64,000 nt of DNA from Rotaria macrura (lineage: Eukaryota > Rotifera > Eurotatoria > Philodinida > Philodinidae), in NCBI GenBank assembly GCA_900239685.1, contig OENT01000240.1, positions 9,757 through 73,756 of the forward strand, written 5' to 3'. The position numbers and the translations under genes are program-made. Below the pieces are notes generated by a model. The model saw only the letters and a list, made by a program, of their open reading frames with translations, did not search any database and was not told the origin of the DNA. Shown here piece after piece: positions 53,001 through 64,000 of this stretch. The stretch's first letter is position 1. The number at the start of each line of letters is the position of its first letter.

Positions 53001-54957
53001 CTGTTTGAATTTCTACAATAAATACCATCATGAAAGTCAATAGTAATTTATTGTCAAACAAAATATGTACGAATCTTGTTACCTCTTGGATATCGCTGTC
53101 TTCAGGCTGAAGACAAGAAGAACGAAAGAATTTTTTTTTCGTTCTGTAATATTCCTTAGCATATCAATAAGGCTATTCTTTTGCTAGAAGACTTTTGATA
53201 TTGTTTATCACATAAATAGTAATATAATTTTGAAAAGAATATTGACACAGGCAAGTAATTTATTAAAATTGACCCCTCAACAATGTTAAAACTATAATAA
53301 AAGATATAGATCAATAGCTCGAATAAATCTATGATATGCAGTAAACCAAGCAGAAAGACTAACGAAGTTTATTATATTTTCCTACACACGCACTGTGAAC
53401 AAAACAGATTTAATGGTGCATGTATGATAGAAAAAGAAAAGAGATCAACATTTAAAGGCTCGAAAAACTGCTTGACCTATTTGAGATTTTTATTGTCAAT
53501 ATAGAAAATTAAAAAAACAAGAGATCATTACTGTATTCAATTAAAATCATCTACCAGAATGATTATAATACCGGCAAATAAGTTCTATTCATACTATCTA
53601 TTGTTAATCGTTCGCTAGTGCGTTCGATAAATTCATTTCTAATAGAGAAACTCTTTTCATAGGTTATTTACTTCCATTCGTACAGCAAGTGTCGATGCAT
53701 GCAGCTTTGGCCTTTTTACTCGTCTTAACTATTCATCGTTGTTATCCAGCTGGTGTTCCACGTTTCTTACAAGGTGATCTAGTTCGTCGACAAATCCGTA
53801 ATCATTCGAAAACATTATGTCTTCTATGGGCATTTGCTTTGATAATTAATCTACCATTATTTTTCATAACAAATTATGAAAGCAACCTTGTTAATGTAAC
53901 AGTCACATACGACAATGGTACAAATGTAACATATGGTGTAGTAGAACCGAGTTGTCATACAGGAGCAACTGAAATATGGTCAAGAACCTATTTAATATTA
54001 CTTCTTGTTTTCACTTATCTTATCACAGGTACTTTTCTCGTTGTTATTTATGGACAAGTTATACGTATTATACTTGCATCAAAGAAATACGTCAAAAATC
54101 CTCTCAACAAAAGTTCGAATACTAGCGATCAATATCGATATTTGTCAGCGGATAAAATAAAAGAACAATATAAATCAAAATTAATGATTCGAACAAATGG
54201 CAGAGGTGATGCAGAATATAATGCACGCACATATTCAACATCATCTTCAGCAAGTGGAACAAATCGTCGTCAACAACAACATCAAAAGTCACCGACAACA
54301 TCTTTACTTGTTTGTTCACCGGTAAAAGAAAATAATTTACGTAAAACTTTAACGAATTCTCATTCAACACAACATATTCAAGTGATAGTCATGCTTTTTA
54401 TTGTTATTATATTATATATACTCCTTCTGTTGCCATATCGTTTGCTCAATCTATTGTATATTGTTCATAATAAGATGTTTCAACAAACATTTATGAATGA
54501 AATTTTATTTCACTGTTTAATTAACAGTGTTCGTTTGCTTGTTTTTCTTAATTGTGCATTACAACCAATAACATATCTTATTATATCTTCTCGTTTACGG
54601 CAAACAGTGATTAAGCTTATTCAATCATGGTACAAATGTTATTGTTACTGTCGATTTTCTTCGAAAGCATCAATATCATCATCATCTAATTCAGATCGAC
54701 AAGAGAGAAATGAAAATCGACCTATGCGTACGTATTTATCAAAAAAATATCAAACGACAAATAATCATCAGAATCGATATCAGCAAAAATTCTATCGTGA
54801 TACTCGTCCTGTACAAACATCACTAAATAATACTCATATGGCATCCATTCATGCGTTAACATTGAACAATTTATCTCACAGACAACAACCAACATGTACA
54901 CAAATAACAAATAAAACTCGATTTGTAATTTCATTCATGAATGGACCACGAGTATGA
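50041..54957 (+). CDS. rhodopsin-class G-protein-coupled receptor (orphan)
   Basis: Exons 50041-50284 and 53663-54957 join in frame across a 3.4-kb intron to 512 residues; the splice falls inside the TM3 Cys codon (T/GT). Seven hydrophobic helices are visible: TM1 near 10-32 (FAVIMLIAFIANMIIILAIL), TM2 near 42-62 (NVNIADILLVISCLPERL), TM3 near 83-105, TM4 near 132-150, TM5 near 189-212, TM6 near 318-340 and TM7 near 365-385. Cys82 at the top of TM3 can pair with the Cys of VEPSCHTG in loop 2, which also has Asn-linked glycosylation sites (NVTV, NGTN, NVTY). The third inner loop is about 100 residues and basic; the tail is long and Ser/Asn/Gln-rich. The DRY motif is replaced by IHRC and NPxxY by QPITY. 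Overall style is that of a peptide receptor, but the ligand is unknown. The extracellular N-terminus is only about 8 residues unless an upstream exon exists. Confidence 0.85.
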
Positions 54958-55003
54958 ATTTTTCATTTTCTTCTCTGGAGTCTATTATGTTTATGTAAAT
55001 ATG

Positions 55004-55017
55004 TTTATTTAAATAAA
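55004..55017. terminator. palindromic poly(A) signal between converging genes
   Basis: TTTATTTAAATAAA is a perfect 14-bp palindrome that contains AATAAA on both strands. It lies 46-60 bp after the GPCR stop on the plus strand and 82-95 bp after the CCDC40 stop on the minus strand, so one site could direct 3' processing of both transcripts. Seen in sequence; use is inferred. Confidence 0.6.
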
Positions 55018-55098
55018 AAAAAAAAAGAAAAAGAAGAAGAAGAAAGGAAACAAACTGAAATGAAAATAAAAGTCTACAAAATAAGATCATCTTGTTAT

Positions 55099-58000
55099 TT
55101 ATTGACTGGACGTTGGACGAGCTATTTGATTAGCTAGACGTTGTCGTAACATATCCTGAATTTGAACAAATTGACGACGAAATTGTGGACAACGTTCAGA
55201 TAAACCGTATAGAATAGTTTCAAAATATTGTAAACGATTGATTTGATTTTCGCGTGCTGTATTTAAACCATCTGGTGTTTGATGAACTTTATTATATTTG
55301 CCTTCTTTTATTTGTTCATAATATTTTGCACGTGCTTGTTTCTCAGTTAATGTTATCAACATCTTGAATAAAAACAAAGAAATGATGATACTCAAAACGA
55401 TAAATAAAAAGAAAGTTATTCACCATATTTTTCTGTAAATTTAATTCTGAAATACGATCATCAAGTTTCATATTTTCATTTGCTGATTGATCTCGTTGGG
55501 TGCCGAGTTCTGTCATTCGTGTAACATGTTCTTGTTGATTAACTTTATATTCTTCGAGTTGTTGTTCAAGTTCAGCAGCTTGCTTGAATGAATAGAATGA
55601 TAATTATTTTGTTCAATAGAAAATAAACTTGTCTGAATAGGATATTATTTGACTCGTTTCATAGATGATTAATATTCCCAAAAGAATCTATCGCTCTAAT
55701 GTGATACAAAACTAGTGCATGCGTCAAGTCTAACTAGTGACACTGAAGTTCAGAGTATTTAAAAATTTAATCAAACAAATATCCTTGAAATATTTTTTCG
55801 TTTTTGTATTTAGATTTCAGCATATCATACAGCCTTGATTGACTGTATCACCAAGTATTATCTTAACTTATGAATACTTAACAGGTGTCTACTCGACTTG
55901 TATAGCATGTTTCAGAATTTAGTAGAGAAAATTATTAAAAGCATCTTATAATTCAGTTTTGACAGTTTATGAAATATCCGATAATTAAGATCATATAGAA
56001 CTAGTTAGATATCTGTTCAGCAACACATTAACCAGAGATTTTCTAACTATAGGATGTTAATTAAAGATAAACAATTAGAACAGTTGTTTTTAATAAGATG
56101 AGAATACGAAACATCATGCATGTTTCTGCATACATATGAATATTACGCGTTATGTATCATGAATTAAATTATAAAATGTAGAAAAAACATAGCTTAACAT
56201 AGTTTACAAAAAGATGAGTTCATAAAGAAAATTTTCAATTTATATAAATTTATTTGAAATTTTTCAATTAAACATGATCATAACAGGAATAGCTTACTGA
56301 TGACTTTCCTATAGATATAGACAAGAAAAATTCCTCAAGATATCATTATAATCCCAGCAGGAGTATACAAATTTAACGATGTTCAGTACAATATATACTG
56401 TTTGAATGACCTGACATGATTGCTTGCGAGCTAGATTTAATCTTTCAGATAATTTAATCGTTTTGTGACTTTTAGTAAACTTTTAAACACGCACCGTGGA
56501 TTTTACAGATTTGCGTCTTTGACGTCAATACTCATTAATGTTTTATTCGATCTCATACACAATCATTTATCTCGAGCAATGAGTGGGCCTTTTATTCTTT
56601 GTGACCTCCGGGTTTTTATGATTTTAATTAGTCTTGTTTAAAATACATACTTTAATCTATTTAAATGAAAACAAATCTTAAACCATACCATCTAATGATG
56701 AGAGGCGTTTGGCTTAGTATTAATATTAGCAGAATCCTAATGTAGACATATTCAAATTAAAAAAAGTAACTCAGTGCTTGAGTGTTGGATGTAAAAAATA
56801 AATTAGTACATAGGCTTTAGTAGTAGACAAGTAATGAGCTAATGGTAATGCTTAAAGTTCTCGTGAAAAAAAACAATGGCTCTAATTGTCGAAATCTATA
56901 CGCATTATCATTAGATTAATACTAGTCTAGTACTAAATTCGATGTATTAAATTAATTGATTAGCTCCAACACTCAACCATCGGCATACGTTTTTAATTCC
57001 TATATTAAAGCATTGATTAATGTTATACATTAATGCAAAGACAATATCCCTGCTCATGATGTTGAAGTTTTAGAATTCGATTCATCACTTCAGAAGTGCT
57101 CATTATCAAGTTTATCAGTGCTCTATCGGAAGTAAACCATGTGAGAGAAATGTTTCAGGACTCTTGAATACTAAAGAATCATTTTTTGTTCTTATACTTT
57201 TTCTCATAAAATGAATCTACAGAAGGTTTGGCGAATGTCACAGTTTTCTTGTCGACCTCAGGTTATTTTTCCAGACAAGTACCTAAAGTCTTTGGCAACA
57301 ATTTTCCATCACTTCAATATTTATGCATCTACCTGTGAAGTGGACTCATCCAAGAATAAAACAAGACAAAGATTCATATGGTACGGTATTTTTGTAAGAA
57401 GACTCTAGCTATGTCTACTTTATTTTCTATGTTTCAATTACTTCATAGTAAGGTTCGATCCTTTTGAGTCAAACAGCTGTATTCATAAATGAACATAGCA
57501 GAGATTATGTAACAGAGATGGGCCGGTTCGAGTTTTTCAAAATTAAACTGAACCGAACCTAAAAGGAAAATTCTGAAACTCCACTGTAGACAGTTATAAC
57601 TATGTGATCTTCATTGGAACTCGCTCATCTTGTTCTGGATGATTGTTATCTATTATATTTATGTTTATATAAATCTGCATATTTTTAATTGTTATTTTAT
57701 TTACCTTATGCATGTCCAAAGTAGGGAGGTTTACATACGTATCGTACAAAGAAGAAAATAAAAAACACTAGGGAACATAAATAAATATGAAAACAATACC
57801 AAAATAACAAGAAAATTTCTCAAAAGAACTCAGAAATATCATTTCTCGATCTTGTTTAACTATTTCGAGCATTCTTTTCATTAGAGTCAATGTACCCTAA
57901 GTGAATGAACACCCCATAGGTCTTGGTTGTGAGTAGGGGTGGTACTTTACTTTTTTAGACTTTTGTAAATTAAATAAACAATTTACTGTTAACTTAAGTA

Positions 58001-61000
58001 AAAGTAAATTTAATATTTACTAAGTTAAATAGTAAAGTATTTATTCACTTTACTTATTTACTTTTTGAAAAAGTAAAGTAAATGTACCACCCTGTAATAT
58101 GTCGATCATTTTTTATCGTACAATATTTGTTTTCATACCATAGGAACGAAAAACTAGATGATGAATCTGCTCATATAAAAAAACTTTCACTGCTCTAAGG
58201 AAACTTTGAGTAATGATAGCTACACACTCAAATATTAAAAGCGTTCGTTTTATGTGCATGTCATTAACGCGAACGCCCAGCAGTAAAATGTTCTTAAAGC
58301 GAGCGACCAAGAGAAGAACAACCGAAAATGAAAAGACTAAAATATTTCTCTATTCCTATGCACAGATTTTCATGAAAATTTGTTATAATTTATATCATTC
58401 GATTCTTCATCTTTATCTCTGTCATTCTCTACGGATTCAACAAGAACATACAAAAACTAAATACGGAAAGATACATTTTCTTTGACCTCAGTAAAACATC
58501 AGGTTTCTGCGTTTATTCATACGACTATAATAGGTAGAGGAAATTCTCGCTATAACATCCGATAGAGCTGGTCGAATATTAGTTGTAAAAAGAATGAAAC
58601 TTTTGTGAAATTTTCCTGGGACACTGGCTGGTAAAAATAGACGCATCAGATGCTAACTTCACATGTGTAGAAAATATATGAATACACCTTCATTGCTTAT
58701 TACGATGTCCGTTGACTGGTTAGTTGAATTTTTTTTCTTATCTATACACTAATTTAAATTGCATCAATTTAGCTAAGAACCGAACCGTGCCCATCACTGT
58801 TATGTAACTAATATAGAAAGCTACGATGCATTGATAATAATTAAAAAACGTAATTTAAACTAAGATTTGACAAATTTTTGATGATTTAAGACGAATTCAA
58901 GAGAAGAAACCTGATAAATTGACATTGTTCATCATCACCACATCGATAACATCTGAAAATGTTTATGCGTATCGAAAAAAAAAAGGTCGAGTCGTTTCCA
59001 ATTTCTATAACAGACACTTGGCTTTCAAGGTCACTCGTGTCAATACAAACACAATGTTGGAAATTTTCATTTACAGAAAAAAAAATGAATTAATGTCGTA
59101 CAATCAGCTAGCAAAGTTATATGAAAAACTCTGTTGGGGCACGGTGGTATAGGAAATGCTTCCGGTAACCATTTTAAAATAGCAGAAGCTTGAATCTGTT
59201 TGCCTGTATTCATTGAATTAATAAACAGTATTACAATTACAATAAGTGATATTCTTTTATTTATTAATGATTTCCTCTATTTCGGAAATCATGAATGTCA
59301 CTTTGATTGTTATATCAGAATTCTTAAAATAAATAATGCATCGAAAAGAAATTGAATACTTTCTATGATATAAATAATTCAATGGTAAGAAAAATCTTTT
59401 GATATTTAAAATGTAAATTATTTTTTACTAATTTATAAATGTTTCTTTGAGAATAATAAGTTATTCTAATGAATTTTGAATAACATCTTCATTCTTACTG
59501 TGAACCAAAAAATTCAAACTTTTCTAATAAACAATACTGTTGCAATAGTTTGTTTTATCATATTTGCTGAAGTAATATTTCAATAGGCATATCAAGTATT
59601 CGTCTTATATACACGGAAGAAAAAGTGATGGAACACATATTTACAAGTAGTGAATGTAATTACCTGAGTTGTTTCTCGAATTTTTCTTTGTAAATCAGTT
59701 ATTTTCTTCTGTACAGTACTTTGCATAATAGCTTTATTTTGTGGTAGTTTTTGTTGGAATTCTCCTCGTGTGATAATTGTTTCACGTCTTGATACACTTG
59801 ATTCCATATCACGTATCAGTTTTTCTTGTTGTCGTAATAGTTGTTCATAACGAACCTAAACAAATCGGATAAATGAAAATATGTACAACAACAACAATAA
59901 ACTTATCTTACTTGCATACGATGTATTTCAGATTTCATTGCTCGTATTTCACCTTGACCAGTCTCAGAATCAACGGCCGATTTCATTTCTTTAGCTAATT
60001 GAATTTTTCGTTCCCAGAACATTATCTGTTTTCTAATGAACATTTAAAAGAATAATGTATTTTGCATACATACGCTAGATTGCTAAGAAAACCTACTCAG
60101 CTTCGACAAGATTTGATAAAAGATTTTCTCGTTCTATTCGTATCTCAGCCAATTGTCCTTCCATATGTATAGCATCTTTTTCAGCACCCTATTTGTTATT
60201 TTCAATGGAAATATTAGAAAAAGATAAAAATCAATAGATTTTCTAATATAAAATTTTCATTACAAACTTTTAATTCTCGGACAAAATCACTTTCCGATAA
60301 AAGATTATTTCGTTCTAGTGATGTCTTAGTCGTCGTTTCTTTATAAATTAATTTGTTTAAACGTTCTAAATCAAGTCTCAACAGTTCAATTTGACGTTTT
60401 AAGTGTGTACAATCAGTTTCCATGTTTGTAATTGTGTCTAAATAGAGAAATATAATTTTTTTTTTGAAATCTATTGAAAGACGATTTTCTATTATAATAT
60501 TTACTTTCAGTTCGAAGTTTTCTCGACAATAGTATTGTATGTTTCAATCGCATTGCATCCGTTTCTTTTTCTAGGATATCTTTTTCGTTTGTTAAATGCA
60601 CTAGTTCATTTTGTCCTTTCAACCATGTTTGTTCAAGATCAAATATTTCTTTTTCAGTTTGTGATATAGACTTCTGTAAATTTAATACTTCTAATTCTAA
60701 CGGTCCTAACTCGACCCCACCAGCTTTTTCTCTCAAATTTTCTAATTTTTTATTCATCAAATCAATTTGATTTTGTTTCTGTTCGATTAATAGAACACGA
60801 CGTTTTATTTCTTGTTCACTACGTGTTATGATTTGATTTTTTTCAGCAATCAATTCATTATATTCTATTGATTGCATTTCAAGTTGTTTTATATTTGTTA
60901 TTAAATATGTCTTTTCTAAACGTGCACGTGCAATATCATTTTCAACTTTCGATAGATTACGTTCCTAAACAACGAAAACTTTCGTTTTTTAAGACATGAA

Positions 61001-63735
61001 AAATAAAATATGAAACTAAGAAACATACGATTTCACGTGTCGCCTCTTTAAGTTTAAAACGTAATTTCGAACTATACTCAGCCGCTTTTTCAGCCGTTAA
61101 TTGTTGTTGAAGTTGTTGATAAATTTCATCCTCTAGTTTTACACGTTCTTGATTTTCTTTTTCAATCTCACGTTGTAAAATGTTCAATTCATTTTGTTTT
61201 TCAGCTTTTTCCTACAGGATACAAACAAAAGCAAAAAAAAGATAAAATCAAATTTCCCTAATTTGCTCGTTTATCATTTGTTTTCATTTCATTTACATTA
61301 TTAACACGATTGAGCATGAGTTGAGTTTCTTCTAGTGCTTTTGTATATGTAGAGATTTCTTGTTTACATGTTTCTGATTTTTCACTATTGATTTGAAGTA
61401 GTTTTTCTAAATTTTGTATTTCATACTTTGTTCGATTTAAGACTAATGTTAATTTTTCATTTAATTCTTGTTCTTTGACGATGGAACGTTTGTATGATTC
61501 CATTTCAGTATTCATTGTATCGATACGTTGTAATTGTAATCTAAATAAATGAGAAAATTTATGTAAAATTGTAAATCTCGTTGATTGAATTTTGTGGACT
61601 GCATCGAATATGAATTTTTAATACTCAATGAAGTCGTACGAAACCATGACGACACGGTTGTTACTCTCTTCAACATGTATTCATTGAGTACTTAGTAAAA
61701 ATATCAACTATGAAAATAGACTATGCGAAATAGCAGTAGGTACGTATCTAATCGTATTCGTTCAACACCGAGTTGATTAATTAATGGTATGCGTATTCTC
61801 TTCTGTATCTTAAGTTTACGAGTTGGAAGGGCAATTATTGAAACTATATAAAAGCCTTTGACAAGAAATGAAGCTGAATCTAATTTGAGAGATAGTGTAG
61901 ATTATTGAAGTTTTTGTTTCTAAATTTTTAGTCTATAATACAAAGTAGCTGAATGATAGACAAATTCTTAACAACGGCATTTTGATATAATCGATAGAAT
62001 TTTTTCTAAAATAATTATGATGTGTAAAAGCTAGTGACTATCCTGTACATATCGATAGTCATATCAACAACTAAACATAGGTTACTCTGTTCAATAGAAT
62101 GAATTTATTATGTACACTTGAGGAAAAACAGTTCCGAAGATGTATCATCGAGGGTATGATTGTAAGAAGTAAATACATCGGTGACTAGATCCTACGTGAG
62201 TGATTCCACAGTATTAAAATTACTATTATAACTAATACTCAATTGATAACTCGACATAATGAAATCTTCTAATTGAAACGGAATACACATCTGGAACATG
62301 CGACTAGAGGCTTCCCTATAGATATTATCAATGTTGTGACTAACATGCCATACACATGGATTAAGTGACTCGAATTCGTCAACTTTAAGAAGTCAGATTC
62401 CTTCGGATTCAAAATGGGCTCTATCCAAAGAGCTAGACTTTTTCATTCCGATCATGATTTATCGTTTGAACGAGTATGAATATTTTGTCTTGTTCTACTG
62501 TTAATGTGAATATATCATTGATGATTATTTTTTTGAAACTATTTTATGATTTTCTAACCACATAATTTGATTACTACAATTTCAACATTATGAAATTGTG
62601 CAATCCTATCTACAAAAAGCTTCATTTTCTTGTCGCATAAAGAATATTGAAGTGTATAAAATGATTATCATGATTTTATATACAACAAACCTGACAGCTT
62701 CGGCCATTGTTGCTTGTGCTTCATCACGTCTTCGAATACCAATTAGACAACTATTCCAATTTTGCATTAATTGTTTTGTTTCTAATTCTAATGTTTCTGA
62801 TTCAAGTCGTGCTTCAACTAATGTATGTTTAATATTTTTTGTTTCCTCCACTAGATAAATGGAAAAAAAAAAGAAAACAAAAAAATTAAATAATGACAAA
62901 GGATATCATTAAACTAGGCCTACTTTGAATTTTTAATTGATATTCATACATAGATATTTGTTCGCGAAGCATATCAACTTGTTGTACAAGACGATCAACA
63001 AATAAATCCTATTTATTTTGTTAATAAGAATCATTAGAAAATTGTAATTAAATGAAGAAATTGCTCACATACCTGAACTCTTTTATCTGCTTCTAATTTT
63101 GTTACTTCTGAATCAACTTTTTCCGTGGCTCGACGCATTGTAGATAAGTCACCTCGAATATCATTTTTAGCTTTATTCATATAATGTAATCGACGTTGAA
63201 GAACATCCCGTTCTTTCTGAGTGTCCAAAGCTAAATAATACAATAACAATAGTTATAGAACTTGACCTGTAGTTTTTCATCGATCTCCATTTACTTTGTC
63301 TCATTTGTGTATCGTGTTCTTCTTTCTTTTTTGCATGTTTTTCTCTTATTGCTCTTAAATCTTGATCTATACGTTGGCGATCTTGATTTATTTCTCCAAA
63401 ATGATCATGCTCTTTTTCAAGTAACATTTGATGCCGTGCTAATTCTTGTTGTAGATTATATAAAGTTACACCTAATGCTTCACGTTTGTCACGTATTTTC
63501 TATATTACAAAAAGATTCGAGTAAATTATTTTGTTTTGCAAAAAATAACGAAAGATTTCGTTGCACGATGTAAAACGTTCGTTACCTTAAGCTCATTGTC
63601 GGCTTCACGTAATTGAATAGACAGTTTTTCTTCACGCTGAAGTAAATGCCTTTTAAGAGCGTCTTGATATCGAGCCATGAGTGGATGACTCGGATCCAGT
63701 ACAACCAAAGATTGTTCATCTTCAGTAAGTGCATC
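55099..63735 (-). CDS. CCDC40: CCDC40, axonemal 96-nm ruler coiled-coil protein (5' incomplete)
   Basis: Fourteen exons join in frame to 880 residues: 63735-63586, 63499-63295, 63230-63073, 63008-62924, 62850-62691, 61540-61297, 61211-61029, 60964-60505, 60437-60268, 60188-60097, 60032-59912, 59855-59664, 55582-55424 and 55362-55099. CCDC40 with CCDC39 forms the coiled-coil ruler that sets the 96-nm repeat of motile cilia and docks inner dynein arms and the regulatory complex. Matches to the vertebrate protein run end to end: [20 protein letters not shown] (human VLDPEHPLMKRFQAALKNY), [66 protein letters not shown] and the C-terminal RCPQFRRQF. It is almost entirely heptad coiled coil. Vertebrate CCDC40 has about 1140 residues; the missing acidic N-terminus should lie near or beyond the right edge. 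Two introns exceed 1 kb; the 4.1-kb one holds a hAT element. Confidence 0.93.
57505..58807. mobile_element. non-autonomous hAT element with 8-bp target duplication
   Basis: The element spans 57513-58799 (1287 bp). Its left end CAGAGATGGGCCGGTTCGAG pairs with the right end GAACCGTGCCCATCACTG as imperfect terminal inverted repeats of the hAT CAGNGATGGGC type. It is flanked by a perfect 8-bp direct repeat TTATGTAA at 57505-57512 and 58800-58807, the size expected for hAT transposition. I found no transposase-like frame inside, so it is a non-autonomous or internally decayed copy. It lies in the 4.1-kb CCDC40 intron and carries another element at 57936-58094. Confidence 0.88.
57936..58094. mobile_element. 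TA-flanked MITE nested in the hAT element
   Basis: GGGGTGGTACTTTACTTTTT at the left is mirrored by AAAAAGTAAAGTAAATGTAC and CACCCTG at the right, with TA on both sides (57934-57935 and 58095-58096). The 159-bp unit is a near-complete hairpin made of AGTAAAGTA-type strings and has no coding content. TA flanks suggest a Tc1/mariner-type mover. Being inside the hAT element, it must be the later insertion. Confidence 0.8.
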
Positions 63736-63809
63736 CTCTGTTTAATAGAAAACGACATATATAACATGAGATTTCGTAAGAATAAAAATAGACGAAATAA
63801 AGTTTATAC

Positions 63810-63848
63810 TAATGCATTTAAACGTCTAAGATGTTGTATACCGAATGC
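63810..63848 (-). CDS. CCDC40: possible upstream CCDC40 mini-exon
   Basis: A 39-bp open segment between a 3' splice site (ACAAATTAG) and a donor (GTATAAAC) reads AFGIQHLRRLNAL and joins in phase 0 to the first certain CCDC40 exon if that exon is taken to start after ACAGAG at 63736. Only this frame is open. The vertebrate N-terminus is poorly conserved, so homology cannot confirm it. The residual right-hand 150 bp hold no defended exon. Confidence 0.35.
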
Positions 63849-64000
63849 CTAATTTGTGAAAATTTCAGAAACAAAATGTTCTATATGCAGGTTCGGGTTA
63901 TGGATGAGGGTGTAATCATATGAAAAAGAAAAATGACGTCAGTAAAATCAATAATCAACGTTCTCTGTAATTGAACGTTTGAATGTGGTTACAACTCTTC

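Noticed and set aside
57440-57470. GGTTCGATCC resembling a tRNA T-arm
   Set aside because: The flanks do not form a T stem and no A box lies upstream at the right distance.
62598-63573. Plus-strand frames of 86 and 103 codons
   Set aside because: They are antisense to CCDC40 exons with strong homology on the minus strand.
1-64000. tRNA genes, rRNA and CRISPR arrays
   Set aside because: No B-box-like GGTTCGAATCC in a cloverleaf context, no rRNA-like sequence, and no regularly spaced identical repeats were seen by eye; a covariance-model search would be decisive.

Overview
The window is animal nuclear DNA. It is AT-rich, with spliceosomal introns, many only about 50-70 bp long, and clear orthologues of metazoan genes. 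Very short introns, small hairpin DNA transposons and a Thr-rich surface protein of a type I associate with bdelloid rotifers suggest a bdelloid rotifer (for example a Rotaria-like species). That placement is inference from style and remembered families, not from a search.

Layout, left to right. 1-3.8 kb: no gene seen, but several small hairpin (MITE-like) repeats. 3.85-6.2 kb (+): a Thr-rich, mucin-like single-pass membrane protein whose 5' end was not found. 6.3-10.5 kb: hairpin repeats and an old, broken gag-like retroelement fossil. 11.4-18.6 kb (-): a ten-exon RSF1 orthologue (chromatin remodelling, PHD finger, AT-hook array). 18.65-23.76 kb: no gene seen. 23.76-27.44 kb (+): LSM14/RAP55 (mRNA decapping and P-body factor). 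27.4-32.4 kb: no gene seen; contains an 8-N gap and a poly-C run. 32.4-34.4 kb (+): a proline-rich protein of unknown function with one repeat per mini-exon. 34.5-36.7 kb (-): UFD1 (p97 cofactor). 38.5-45.4 kb (+): a twelve-exon protein with ten C2H2 fingers. 45.4-50.0 kb: no gene seen. 50.0-55.0 kb (+): a rhodopsin-class GPCR in two exons. 55.1 to at least 63.7 kb (-): CCDC40, the axonemal 96-nm ruler protein, probably continuing past the right edge.

The genes are ordinary unlinked eukaryotic loci. I see no operon or defence-island logic, and the layout does not point to one joint pathway. Gene models were built by joining open frames at GT/AG sites with matching phase and by recalling family motifs; every listed exon chain keeps frame from first to last exon. 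No single exciting new system stands out. The best leads are the unknown mini-exon proline-rich protein, a hAT element with a perfect 8-bp target duplication carrying a nested TA element in a CCDC40 intron, a palindromic poly(A) signal that could serve two converging genes, and an AT-hook array inside RSF1.
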